From Geosporobacter ferrireducens (GTDB lineage Bacteria; Bacillota; Clostridia; Peptostreptococcales; Thermotaleaceae), in assembly GCF_001750685.1 (NCBI RefSeq), contig NZ_CP017269.1, forward strand, positions 3,451,416 to 3,515,415: 64,000 nucleotides of DNA. Direction: 5' to 3'. Below the pieces are notes generated by a model. That model was not told the DNA's origin. It ran no database searches and worked only from the letters and a program-made list of their open reading frames with translations. Shown one piece after another: positions 17,291-25,085 of this stretch. The stretch's first letter is position 1, and every line of letters starts with the position of its first letter. Position numbers and translations under genes: made by a program.

Positions 17291-17652
17291 GGCGGGCGCA
17301 CACTGTGCCGCCAAATTATTGCTCATGAAAAAATATTCCCGTAGGGGAGACCTGTGTTCTCACGATACATATCTTAAGCGGACGACCACAGGTCGACCCT
17401 ATAATAGGGAAATATATGTAGGGTCGTAGAATCTTCTCCGACCGTCACAGAAGTTGAACGATGAAAGCGGATCAATGCCCCTATACGGAATCTATATTTA
17501 TGCTCAAAAGACATCCCTCCGTAGGGGCGACCTGAGGTCGCCCGATATACATCTTAAGCGGACGACCACAGGTCGCCCCTACAGTAGGGAAATATATGTA
17601 GGGGCGGAGAATCCTCTCCGACCGCCACAGAAGTTGAACGATGAAAGCGGAT
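17291..17652. repeat. Intergenic hairpin repeats with a 180-bp-spaced duplication
   Basis: The 578-bp gap between nrdG and the sigma-54 activator holds no gene. A first hairpin GGCGGGCGCAC ... GTGCCGCC lies at 17291-17312. Then a unit of about 132 bp occurs twice, at 17341-17472 and 17521-17652, exactly 180 bp apart. Each unit starts GTAGGGGnGACCTG, contains AGCGGACGACCACAGGTCG and GGGAAATATATGTAGGG, and ends with AGAAGTTGAACGATGAAAGC. Copy 2 has the more perfect palindromes, so copy 1 looks older. An open frame over the array is a by-product of the repeat. Confidence 0.85.
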
Positions 17653-17771
17653 GTAATGCACTTAATGTGACTTATCTATCTACTCAATATGCATTGACCA
17701 ATATGAAGGATTTTCTATTTTCTATAGCGAAGTTACAAAGAAAATCATAGGGATATGCGAGGGGGAATGAT

Positions 17772-19196
17772 ATGGTGGATTACAAATTCCTATTGGCATC
17801 CATACTAAAACAGCTGGATGAAGGGATCTTGGTAGTAGATACAGATGCAAATGTGACCTTCTACAATGAACCGGCCACAAATATTGCGGGAATAACACCG
17901 GAAATTGCCATTGGTAAAAATATTCTAGAGATATTTCCAGATTTGACGCCGGAAACCAGCACATTTTATAATGTATTAAAAAATAAAGAACCGATCATTG
18001 ACTATGTACAAACCTATATGAATTTTCAGGGTAAAAAGGTTTCAACTGTAACCTCCACAATCCCTTTGATGAAAAAAGGAGAATTGGTAGGCGCTTTAGA
18101 AATATACCGGGACTTTACCCAAGTAAAGGAACTGTCTGAAAAAATATCAAATCTTCAATCCCAATTATTCAAAAAGAATGGTACTGAAAAAATATATAAA
18201 GGCAATGGAACGGTTTATACATTTGAGGATATCATTGGTGAAAGCAGTGGGATAAAAAAGCTGAAGGAAAAGGCGCTAAAAATCGCAGACAGCAGTTCTC
18301 CTGTATTGGTTTACGGAGAAACAGGAACCGGAAAGGAATTATTGGTACAAGCTATTCACAATGCCAGTCGATTTAGGAAAAATAAGCCTTTCATTGCGCA
18401 AAATTGTGCGGCACTGCCTAAAAGCTTACTGGAAAGCATTTTGTTTGGGACTGCCTCCGGCAGTTTTACAGGTGCAAAAGATAAACCTGGATTGTTTGAA
18501 CTGGCAGATGGAGGAACTCTTTTTCTAGATGAGATTAATTCCATGGATATAGAACTTCAAGGGAAATTGCTGCGGGTGCTGCAGGATGGAATTATCCGGA
18601 GAGTAGGAGGCACAAATACCATAACCGTAGATGTAAGAATTATAGCTTCTACGAATGAAGACCCCTTGAAGGCAGTTGAAAAAAAGATCCTAAGGCAAGA
18701 TTTGTATTACCGGCTGAATGTTATCAATTTGAATATACTCCCTTTAAGGGAACGAAGAGAAGACATTCCAATGCTCATAAACTTTTTTATTAATATGTAT
18801 AATAAAAAATTAAATAAAAAGGTAAAAGATATTTCAGCAAAAACGATAGAAGCCTTATGCAGCTATATTTGGCCGGGAAATGTAAGAGAACTCAAGTATG
18901 CATTAGAAAGTACCATGAACTTTATAGAAGGGGATATCATTGCCTTAGAGGATATCCCACAGCATATTTTCAACGGCATGAAACAGGGACAAACTATAAG
19001 GCTTGAATCGGCCAGACCAGAGGATATTCCGCCTTTGTCTGAGGCATTAGACCGATATGAAAGGGAGCTAATCCAAAAAGCCATTGAAAATACGAACGGC
19101 AATTGTGCCAAGGCAGCCAGACTCCTAAAGATACCGAGACAAACATTACACAATAAGGTTAAAAAATACAAAATTATGTGGCAAACCAAAATATAA
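17772..19196 (+). CDS. Sigma-54-dependent transcriptional activator (PAS-AAA+-Fis)
   Basis: A 474-aa enhancer-binding protein. The N-terminal PAS sensor (about 5-120, DEGILVVDTDANVTFYNEPA) probably senses a small molecule or redox state. The AAA+ domain (about 155-390) has Walker A GETGTGKE near residue 183, the sigma-54 contact loop as GSFTGA (Ser replaces the first Ala of GAFTGA, as in some RocR-like regulators) and Walker B GGTLFLDEI. The C-terminus is a Fis-type helix-turn-helix (NGNCAKAARLLKIPRQTLHN). Two palindromes and a consensus sigma-54 promoter lie just downstream, so it very likely activates the transporter/glycyl radical operon that follows. Confidence 0.95.
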   Translation: MVDYKFLLASILKQLDEGILVVDTDANVTFYNEPATNIAGITPEIAIGKNILEIFPDLTPETSTFYNVLKNKEPIIDYVQTYMNFQGKKVSTVTSTIPLMKKGELVGALEIYRDFTQVKELSEKISNLQSQLFKKNGTEKIYKGNGTVYTFEDIIGESSGIKKLKEKALKIADSSSPVLVYGETGTGKELLVQAIHNASRFRKNKPFIAQNCAALPKSLLESILFGTASGSFTGAKDKPGLFELADGGTLFLDEINSMDIELQGKLLRVLQDGIIRRVGGTNTITVDVRIIASTNEDPLKAVEKKILRQDLYYRLNVINLNILPLRERREDIPMLINFFINMYNKKLNKKVKDISAKTIEALCSYIWPGNVRELKYALESTMNFIEGDIIALEDIPQHIFNGMKQGQTIRLESARPEDIPPLSEALDRYERELIQKAIENTNGNCAKAARLLKIPRQTLHNKVKKYKIMWQTKI

Positions 19197-19199
19197 AAA

Positions 19200-19258
19200 C
19201 GTCTCAAAATTGGGACGATGTAACAAAAGTCGTCTTATTGCGTCCCAACTTTGGGACG
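19200..19258 (+). promoter_or_regulatory. Two upstream activator sites for the sigma-54 activator
   Basis: CGTCTCAAAATTGGGACG (19200-19217) and CGTCCCAACTTTGGGACG (19241-19258) are palindromes with the shared form CGTCyCAAnnTTgGGACG. They are 41 bp apart, about four helical turns, and about 80-130 bp upstream of the -12 element, as expected for enhancer sites. Confidence 0.8.
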
Positions 19259-19328
19259 TTTTTGTTTGTAAAAAAATGAATAAAGCTAAAATGGTGCATT
19301 TTTCAGTATTTTTCAAATTGTTAAATAT

Positions 19329-19345
19329 TTGGCACGTAAGTTGCT
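19329..19345 (+). promoter_or_regulatory. Sigma-54 (-24/-12) promoter
   Basis: TTGGCACGTAAGTTGCT matches the consensus TGGCACG-N4-TTGCW completely, with GG at 19331-19332 and GC at 19343-19344. It faces the NSS transporter gene. Confidence 0.92.
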
Positions 19346-19438
19346 AATATATCCATTTAAAAATAAATGATTAAAATTTGAAAATGGAAGGAGGATCGGT
19401 GTTTTTCAAAGAATAGAGATAAGATAAGGAGGTTGTTT

Positions 19439-20929
19439 ATGAGTCAAAAAAACACCCATAAGAATGAACAATGGGGCAGTCGGTTAGGTTTTATTTTAGC
19501 TGCTATGGGTATGGCTGTCGGTACGGGGAATATTTGGAGATTCCCGCGTATTGTAGGAAGCAATCATGGAGGTTCTTTTATCTTGGCTTATACAATTACG
19601 AATCTGATTTGGGTTGTTCCCCTGCTGATGATGGAAATGGGAATCGGAAAGACAACCCGATTGGGCGCCATAGGATCTTTTAGAGATTTTTATGGGAAGA
19701 ATAAAACGTGGCTTGGAGGATGGATTACCTTTGTCTGTGCTGCTATCACCTTTTACTATGCTGTAGTATTTGGCTATGCAATGAGATATTTTGTTTATGC
19801 TGTACAAGGAGTTATGAAGCCGGGGTTTGATTCTGCTGCGCTATGGGAAAACTTTGTGAATTCTCCCGGTGAAACCATACTCTTCCACGGAATTGCAGTA
19901 CTTCTAACTGGATTTGTTATTTATAGAGGTGTTAAAAATGGCCTTGAGGCAATTGGTAAAGTTGCAATACCTACTTTGTTTATTTCCCTTATTATCGCCG
20001 CCGTATGGGCTATATCCCAACCCGGTTCATCTGTAGGCTTAAAGTATTTATTTGTGCCTGAATGGGCCGCTCTGGGGACTTCAAAGCTGTGGCTGAATGC
20101 CCTTACACAATCGGCTTGGTCTGCTGGTGCAGGTTGGGCGATGATGTTAACCTATGCAAATTATTTTAAGAAAAACGAAGACATTGCTGTGAATAGTTTT
20201 ATGATTACTTTTGGAGATGCGCTGGGGGCATTGACCGCTGCACTAGCTGTTTTACCGGCAGTCTTCGCTCTCTCAGCCAGTGAAGGGGCAGCTGTCGAAG
20301 CCCTGTCAGCCGGAAATTATGGTCTTACTTTTGTGTACATAGCAAAGCTGTTCTCTAATATTCCTGCAGGAAGAATGATTTCTATAATCTTTTTCTTGGC
20401 ATTATCTCTTGCAGCATTAACATCCATTATACCACAAACAGAAGTTATTGTAAGAAACTTTGTAAATGCAGGATTTTCAAGGGAAAAATCTACAATTATA
20501 GTATGTGTAGGCGTATTTATACTGGGTGTTCCATCTGCTTACAGTATCGATATACTAAATAATCAGGATTGGGTATGGGGTATAGGGTTGCTGGTGAGCG
20601 GCCTATTCTTTGCCATGGCCGTATATAAATATGGTGTAGACCGTTTCCGTAATGAAATCATTAATTCATGCAGCGATATTTATGTTGGAAAATGGTTTAA
20701 CTACTGTGTAAGGATTTTCCCGGTTCTGCTGGCCATTGTTGTAGGCTGGTGGACTTATCAATCCATTATATGGCACCCGGAGGACTGGTGGAATCCCTTT
20801 GTAGTAGATAGTGTTGGAACCGTTGTGGCCCAATGGGTTATTACAGGCATATTATTCTATCTTGCGAATAACTGGCTGGCTAATTGGATAAAAGATAGCT
20901 CCCCAATGGGTACTGCAAAAAGTGAATAG
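19439..20929 (+). CDS. NSS-family sodium-dependent amino acid transporter
   Basis: A 496-aa membrane protein of the neurotransmitter:sodium symporter family (SNF/LeuT fold). ATG 19439 has AAGGAGG 6 nt upstream. TM1 carries the sodium and substrate site (AAMGMAVGTGNIWRFPRI), followed by GGSFILAYTI and later SAWSAGAGWAMMLTYANYF. The C-terminal region has the W-rich segment typical of the MetP subgroup. It imports an amino acid or amino-acid-like compound with Na+. It is the first gene under the sigma-54 promoter, so its substrate is probably what the glycyl radical enzyme degrades. Confidence 0.93.
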   Translation: MSQKNTHKNEQWGSRLGFILAAMGMAVGTGNIWRFPRIVGSNHGGSFILAYTITNLIWVVPLLMMEMGIGKTTRLGAIGSFRDFYGKNKTWLGGWITFVCAAITFYYAVVFGYAMRYFVYAVQGVMKPGFDSAALWENFVNSPGETILFHGIAVLLTGFVIYRGVKNGLEAIGKVAIPTLFISLIIAAVWAISQPGSSVGLKYLFVPEWAALGTSKLWLNALTQSAWSAGAGWAMMLTYANYFKKNEDIAVNSFMITFGDALGALTAALAVLPAVFALSASEGAAVEALSAGNYGLTFVYIAKLFSNIPAGRMISIIFFLALSLAALTSIIPQTEVIVRNFVNAGFSREKSTIIVCVGVFILGVPSAYSIDILNNQDWVWGIGLLVSGLFFAMAVYKYGVDRFRNEIINSCSDIYVGKWFNYCVRIFPVLLAIVVGWWTYQSIIWHPEDWWNPFVVDSVGTVVAQWVITGILFYLANNWLANWIKDSSPMGTAKSE

Positions 20930-20943
20930 AGGAGGATGAGCAG

Positions 20944-21051
20944 ATGCAAACCGTATTATGGATGATTCTATTGCTGGGCATAAACTTAGGGGGATTTATA
21001 TATTTTGCCAATTTAGCTGCAAATAAGGAAAAAACAAAATCTCAGGAATAA
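20944..21051 (+). CDS. MetS-type small subunit of the NSS transporter
   Basis: A 35-aa protein found by reading the gap after the transporter. ATG 20944 is 6 nt behind GGAGGATG. The sequence begins MQTVLWMILLLGINLGGF, forms one transmembrane helix and ends in a short charged tail (NKEKTKSQE). Size, position 14 bp after an NSS gene and single helix match MetS, the small subunit needed for activity by the MetP methionine/alanine transporter of Corynebacterium. Homology by sequence is weak evidence at this length; context carries the call. Confidence 0.8.
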   Translation: MQTVLWMILLLGINLGGFIYFANLAANKEKTKSQE

Positions 21052-21092
21052 TTTTATCTTCGGCTCTTTATAGATCCGACAGAATGAACTTG

Positions 21093-21156
21093 AAGGTGAA
21101 TCCTTGATTGAGCGAATAAATAGGAAATGCTAATATGTCATCAAGGATTCATCTTT
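21093..21156 (+). terminator. Intercistronic inverted repeat after the MetS-like gene
   Basis: AAGGTGAATCCTTGAT pairs with ATCAAGGATTCATCTTT across a loop of about 31 nt. It may attenuate or stabilise the operon transcript between the transporter and the enzymes. Confidence 0.55.
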
Positions 21157-21216
21157 AAAAGCTTTCAAAGGAATAATGAACTGCGGCAATTATGACTTTT
21201 ACTTGAGGTGATTGAT

Positions 21217-22119
21217 TTGACAATCGGAACGATCTTTAATATTCAAAAGTACGCTATACATGATGGACCGGGAATAAGAACTACCGTATTCCTAAAGGGG
21301 TGCCCACTGAATTGCTGGTGGTGTCATAATCCTGAAAGCCAGAGTATTCAACAGGAGATCCTCTTTTCACCGGATAAGTGCATCGGTTGTGGAGATTGCT
21401 ATAAGGGCTGTATAGGTAAAGCAATTTCAAGTATTCAAGGTCAACGGATAAAAGATAATAATAAGTGTAGTTTGTGTGGGAATTGCGCAATAAACTGTCC
21501 TGCTGAAGCCATAGAGATGATTGGGAAGACTATGACAGCAGAAGATCTAATGAAGGAGATTGAAAAAGATCGGATCTTTTATGAGGAATCCGGCGGTGGT
21601 GTAACTTTTTCCGGAGGAGAGCCTTTGATGCAGTCAGAATTTCTTCATGAGGTACTCCATAGATGCAGGGAAGTTGAAATCCACACTGCATTAGATACCT
21701 CTGGATATTCGTCCTGGGAAATACTTTCTAAAATATCTTCACATGTAGAATTGTTTTTATATGATATCAAACACATGAACGATCAGAAACACATGGCCTT
21801 GACAGGCGTATCGAACAGGCCGATATTAGATAATTTAAAAAAACTTGTGGCAGAAGGTAAAAGGATTTGGATCAGAGTGCCTATTATACCAGGGATCAAT
21901 GATGACGACCAGAACATAGCAGAAATAGGAAGCCTAATGGATTCACTGAAGCTAAGAGAAATATATCTGCTGCCATACCATAATATTGCGATGGATAAAT
22001 ACAGGAGACTGGGTAAAACCTATGGCCTGCCGGATATTCAGACTCCTTCAGATAGATGTATGAACGAAATAGCCCAAAACCTGAAATCTTGTGGACTAAA
22101 AGTGAGGATTGGAGGATGA
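21217..22119 (+). CDS. Glycyl radical enzyme activating enzyme (radical SAM)
   Basis: A 300-aa protein. TTG 21217 is preferred because GAGGTG lies 6 nt upstream; GTG 21208 is the alternative. The radical SAM motif is Cys29-x3-Cys33-x2-Cys36 (CPLNCWWC). It is followed by an insert with two [4Fe-4S] clusters (CIGCGDCYKGC and CSLCGNCAINC), which marks activases of dehydratase- or decarboxylase-type glycyl radical enzymes rather than the short PFL activase. GGGVTFSGGEPLMQ is the SAM-binding strand. It generates the glycyl radical on the enzyme encoded 7 bp downstream. Confidence 0.95.
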   Translation: MTIGTIFNIQKYAIHDGPGIRTTVFLKGCPLNCWWCHNPESQSIQQEILFSPDKCIGCGDCYKGCIGKAISSIQGQRIKDNNKCSLCGNCAINCPAEAIEMIGKTMTAEDLMKEIEKDRIFYEESGGGVTFSGGEPLMQSEFLHEVLHRCREVEIHTALDTSGYSSWEILSKISSHVELFLYDIKHMNDQKHMALTGVSNRPILDNLKKLVAEGKRIWIRVPIIPGINDDDQNIAEIGSLMDSLKLREIYLLPYHNIAMDKYRRLGKTYGLPDIQTPSDRCMNEIAQNLKSCGLKVRIGG

Positions 22120-22126
22120 TGTATTC

Positions 22127-24487
22127 ATGAATGAAAGAGTAGCAAAATTAAGGGAACAAAGTGTTACGGCAATACCCCATATATCTATAGAAAGGGCTGA
22201 ACTGGTAACAGAAGCTTATCAGCGGTATGCAGGAAAAGTTTCTATTCCGGTATTAAGGGCATTGACTTTTCAGTATTTAATGGAAAATAAAGAAATATGT
22301 ATTAACGAAGGAGAGTTAATTGTTGGAGAACGGGGGCCCGCACCTCAATCAACGCCTACCTATCCGGAACTTTGCTGCCATACGATGGAAGATTTGCAGA
22401 TTATGAACGACCGAGAAAAGATTTCCTTTAAGGTAAGTGATGCAGTCCGAAAAGTCCATGAGGAAAAGATTATGCCATACTGGAGCGGAAAATCAATTCG
22501 GGACTTATTGTTTGATCAGATGACCAGCCAGTGGAAAGATTGTTATGAAGCTGGAATTTTTACAGAATTTATGGAACAAAGAGCTCCTGGCCACACTGTA
22601 TTGGACGGGAAGATTTACACAAAAGGATTTTTAGACTTTAAAAAAGATATTGAAAAAGCCCTTGAAACAATTGACTACTACAATGACAGTGAAGCCTATA
22701 AAAAGCAGGAACAATTAAAAGCGATGCTTATCTGTTGTGATGCGATTATCACCTATGCCCGCAGACACGGAAATAAAGCTTTAGAATTAGCAAAAAAAGA
22801 AATGAATCCTGAAAGAAAAAGAGAACTGGAAGAAATTGCATCGGTATGCAGCCACGTGCCGGCAAATCCGCCAAGAAATTTCAGAGAAGCAGTGCAAATG
22901 TATTGGTTTGTTCACTTAGGGGTAATCACTGAACTCAATACGTGGGACTCTTTTTGTCCGGGAAGACTGGATCAGCATTTATATCCATTCTACAAAAAAG
23001 AAGTAGCAGAAGGAACATTGAGCGCAGAAAAGGCTAAAGAAATATTAGAATGCTTTTGGGTAAAAGTTAACAATCAACCAGCGCCGCCTAAGGTGGGGAT
23101 TACTTTAGAGGAAAGCGGAACCTATACAGATTTCTGCAACATCAACATCGGAGGAGTAAAAGCTGACGGGTCAGATGGTGTAAACGAGGTTTCCTATCTG
23201 CTGTTAGATGTCATTAAAGACATGAAAATTCTCCAACCGAGCACAAATGTACAGATAAGTAAAAAGAATCCTGATAGATTTGTTATAAAAGCTGCTGAAG
23301 TAATCCGCCAGGGAATGGGATTTCCCTCTGTTTTTAATGCAGATGCAGTCATTCAAGAATTGCTTCGCCAGGGAAAATCTTTGGTAGATGCCAGATGCGG
23401 CGGAACCAGCGGATGCGTAGAAGTTGGAGCTTTTGGTAAAGAAGCATATATTCTGACGGGATATCTAAATTTAGTTAAAATTTTAGAAATAACATTGCAT
23501 AACGGGATTGATCCCCGAACAGGAAAGAAGATCGGCATTGAGACAGGAGATCCAAGGGACTTCCAATCCTTAGAGCGGTTGATCGATGCATTTAAAAGGC
23601 AGCTTCACCATTTTGTTGAAATTAAGGTCAGAGGAAACAATATTATCGAAAAGTTGTACGCGGAGTATATGCCTTCTCCATTTATGTCTGTAATCATTGA
23701 TGATTGTATTCAGAATGCAAAGGATTATAATGCCGGTGGTGCCAGATATAATTCCAGATATATACAGGGCGTTGGAATTGGAAGCATTACAGATTGCCTA
23801 TCTTCTATTCAGTACCACATTTTTGATAAAAACAATTTATCCATGGAAAGGATGCTAGCGGCATTAAAAGCAGATTTCGATGGATACGAAAAAGAACGTC
23901 AATTATTCTTAAACAAAACACCGAAGTATGGCAATGATGATGATTATGCAGATGAAATTATGCTTGAGATATTTAATGCCTTCTATGAGGAAGTAAACGG
24001 CAGACCTACTGTAACCGGCGGAACCTATCGGATAGAGATGCTTCCGACTACCTGCCATGTATATTTTGGTGCAGTTGTAGGGGCCACACCGGATGGCAGA
24101 AAGGCTGGAATTCCGTTGTCTGAAGGGATTTCTCCAGTTCAGGGAGCCGATAAGCATGGACCCACAGCGGTTATAAAATCAGCATCCAAAATGGATCATC
24201 TAAGAACAGGCGGAACCCTGTTAAATCAAAAATTCACCCCCAGTGTGGTGCGTGGAGAAGACGGACTGGTAAAAGTAAAAGATCTAATCAGAGCCTATTT
24301 TAAGCTGGATGGGCACCATATACAACTTAACATCGTAGATGGGAATATCTTAAGGGATGCTCAAAAAAATCCTGAAAAATACAAGAATCTGATTGTAAGG
24401 GTTGCCGGCTATAGTGATTATTTCAATAACCTCAATAAAGGACTCCAAGACGAGATCATTGCAAGAACAGAGCATATGAGCTTTTAA
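22127..24487 (+). CDS. Glycyl radical dehydratase, HypD (trans-4-hydroxyproline dehydratase)-like
   Basis: A 786-aa enzyme of the PFL/diol dehydratase superfamily. ATG 22127 is used; a TTG at 22109 gives a slightly longer form. The active site shows Cys430-Val-Glu432 (GGTSGCVEVGAFGKEAY), the C-x-E pattern of glycyl radical dehydratases. The radical motif RVAGYSDYF has Gly761 as the predicted radical. Segments MEQRAPGHT, WDSFCPGRLDQH, GTYTDFCNIN and RYIQGVGIGSITD agree, as far as I recall, with trans-4-hydroxy-L-proline dehydratase. Exact substrate is not proven: relatives act on other hydroxyprolines. No proC lies nearby; instead ferredoxin and AOR genes follow. Confidence 0.85.
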   Translation: MNERVAKLREQSVTAIPHISIERAELVTEAYQRYAGKVSIPVLRALTFQYLMENKEICINEGELIVGERGPAPQSTPTYPELCCHTMEDLQIMNDREKISFKVSDAVRKVHEEKIMPYWSGKSIRDLLFDQMTSQWKDCYEAGIFTEFMEQRAPGHTVLDGKIYTKGFLDFKKDIEKALETIDYYNDSEAYKKQEQLKAMLICCDAIITYARRHGNKALELAKKEMNPERKRELEEIASVCSHVPANPPRNFREAVQMYWFVHLGVITELNTWDSFCPGRLDQHLYPFYKKEVAEGTLSAEKAKEILECFWVKVNNQPAPPKVGITLEESGTYTDFCNINIGGVKADGSDGVNEVSYLLLDVIKDMKILQPSTNVQISKKNPDRFVIKAAEVIRQGMGFPSVFNADAVIQELLRQGKSLVDARCGGTSGCVEVGAFGKEAYILTGYLNLVKILEITLHNGIDPRTGKKIGIETGDPRDFQSLERLIDAFKRQLHHFVEIKVRGNNIIEKLYAEYMPSPFMSVIIDDCIQNAKDYNAGGARYNSRYIQGVGIGSITDCLSSIQYHIFDKNNLSMERMLAALKADFDGYEKERQLFLNKTPKYGNDDDYADEIMLEIFNAFYEEVNGRPTVTGGTYRIEMLPTTCHVYFGAVVGATPDGRKAGIPLSEGISPVQGADKHGPTAVIKSASKMDHLRTGGTLLNQKFTPSVVRGEDGLVKVKDLIRAYFKLDGHHIQLNIVDGNILRDAQKNPEKYKNLIVRVAGYSDYFNNLNKGLQDEIIARTEHMSF

Positions 24488-24511
24488 ATACATTTAACCA
24501 ATGTGTTGGGC

Positions 24512-24552
24512 AAGAACTGGAGAAGGATAGAGCCATTATTCTCCAGTTCTTT
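24512..24552 (+). terminator. Terminator-like hairpin between dehydratase and ferredoxin genes
   Basis: AAGAACTGGAGAA pairs perfectly with TTCTCCAGTTCTT. The T run is short (TTTAAATT), so partial readthrough into the ferredoxin-AOR genes is plausible. Confidence 0.75.
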
Positions 24553-24608
24553 AAATTAAGAGAAGGATATTTTTACGTAAACAAAATTGATTAAATGGGG
24601 TGGCGAAA

Positions 24609-25043
24609 ATGAAAATATTATCGAAGAAACAAGAATTATGCATAGCATGCGGCGCCTGTGAAGAGGTATGCTCAAAAACCTATTTTAAGGAAAATAATAG
24701 AGAAAAGTCTTGCATAAGGATCGAGTCAGACAAGGAAGAAAAGATAAATCTATGCAACCAATGTGGTGTTTGCATTGACATCTGCCAGGTTAAAGCGATC
24801 TCCAGAAATAAAATGGGTGTGGTAACCATCAAAAAGAAAGACTGTGTCGGATGCTTTATGTGTGTAGGCTTTTGTCCACAAGAGGCAATGCGGCAGCACG
24901 ATGCGTATATAGAACCTTTTAAATGTATAGCTTGTGGATTATGTGCCCAGGTATGTCCAACTGGAGCAGTATTTATTGAGGACATTGAAGGACAGCAGTT
25001 AGAAATGCTAGAACAAATTGCAGCTAGTGATGAGCGTAAATAA
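24609..25043 (+). CDS. Ferredoxin-like protein with four [4Fe-4S] motifs
   Basis: A 144-aa iron-sulfur protein. ATG 24609 lies 5 nt after GGGGTGG; GTG 24600 is possible. Four cluster motifs appear in order: CIACGACEEVC, CNQCGVCIDIC, CVGCFMCVGFC and CIACGLCAQVCP. Such multi-cluster ferredoxins are encoded beside AOR-family enzymes and act as their electron-transfer subunit. The AOR gene starts 43 bp downstream. It probably carries electrons from aldehyde oxidation to soluble ferredoxin. Confidence 0.9.
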   Translation: MKILSKKQELCIACGACEEVCSKTYFKENNREKSCIRIESDKEEKINLCNQCGVCIDICQVKAISRNKMGVVTIKKKDCVGCFMCVGFCPQEAMRQHDAYIEPFKCIACGLCAQVCPTGAVFIEDIEGQQLEMLEQIAASDERK

Positions 25044-25085
25044 TCAGTTCTTTTTATACAAAAACCGATAAGGAGGAAGGCATTC

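Noticed and set aside
17454..17750. 98-codon open frame over the repeat array
   Set aside because: It is a translation of the hairpin repeats (its middle is repeat sequence) and has no ribosome-binding site or recognisable protein.
22127..24487. Calling the glycyl radical enzyme pyruvate formate-lyase
   Set aside because: PFL has a Cys-Cys pair at the active site; this protein has Cys-Val-Glu, the dehydratase pattern.
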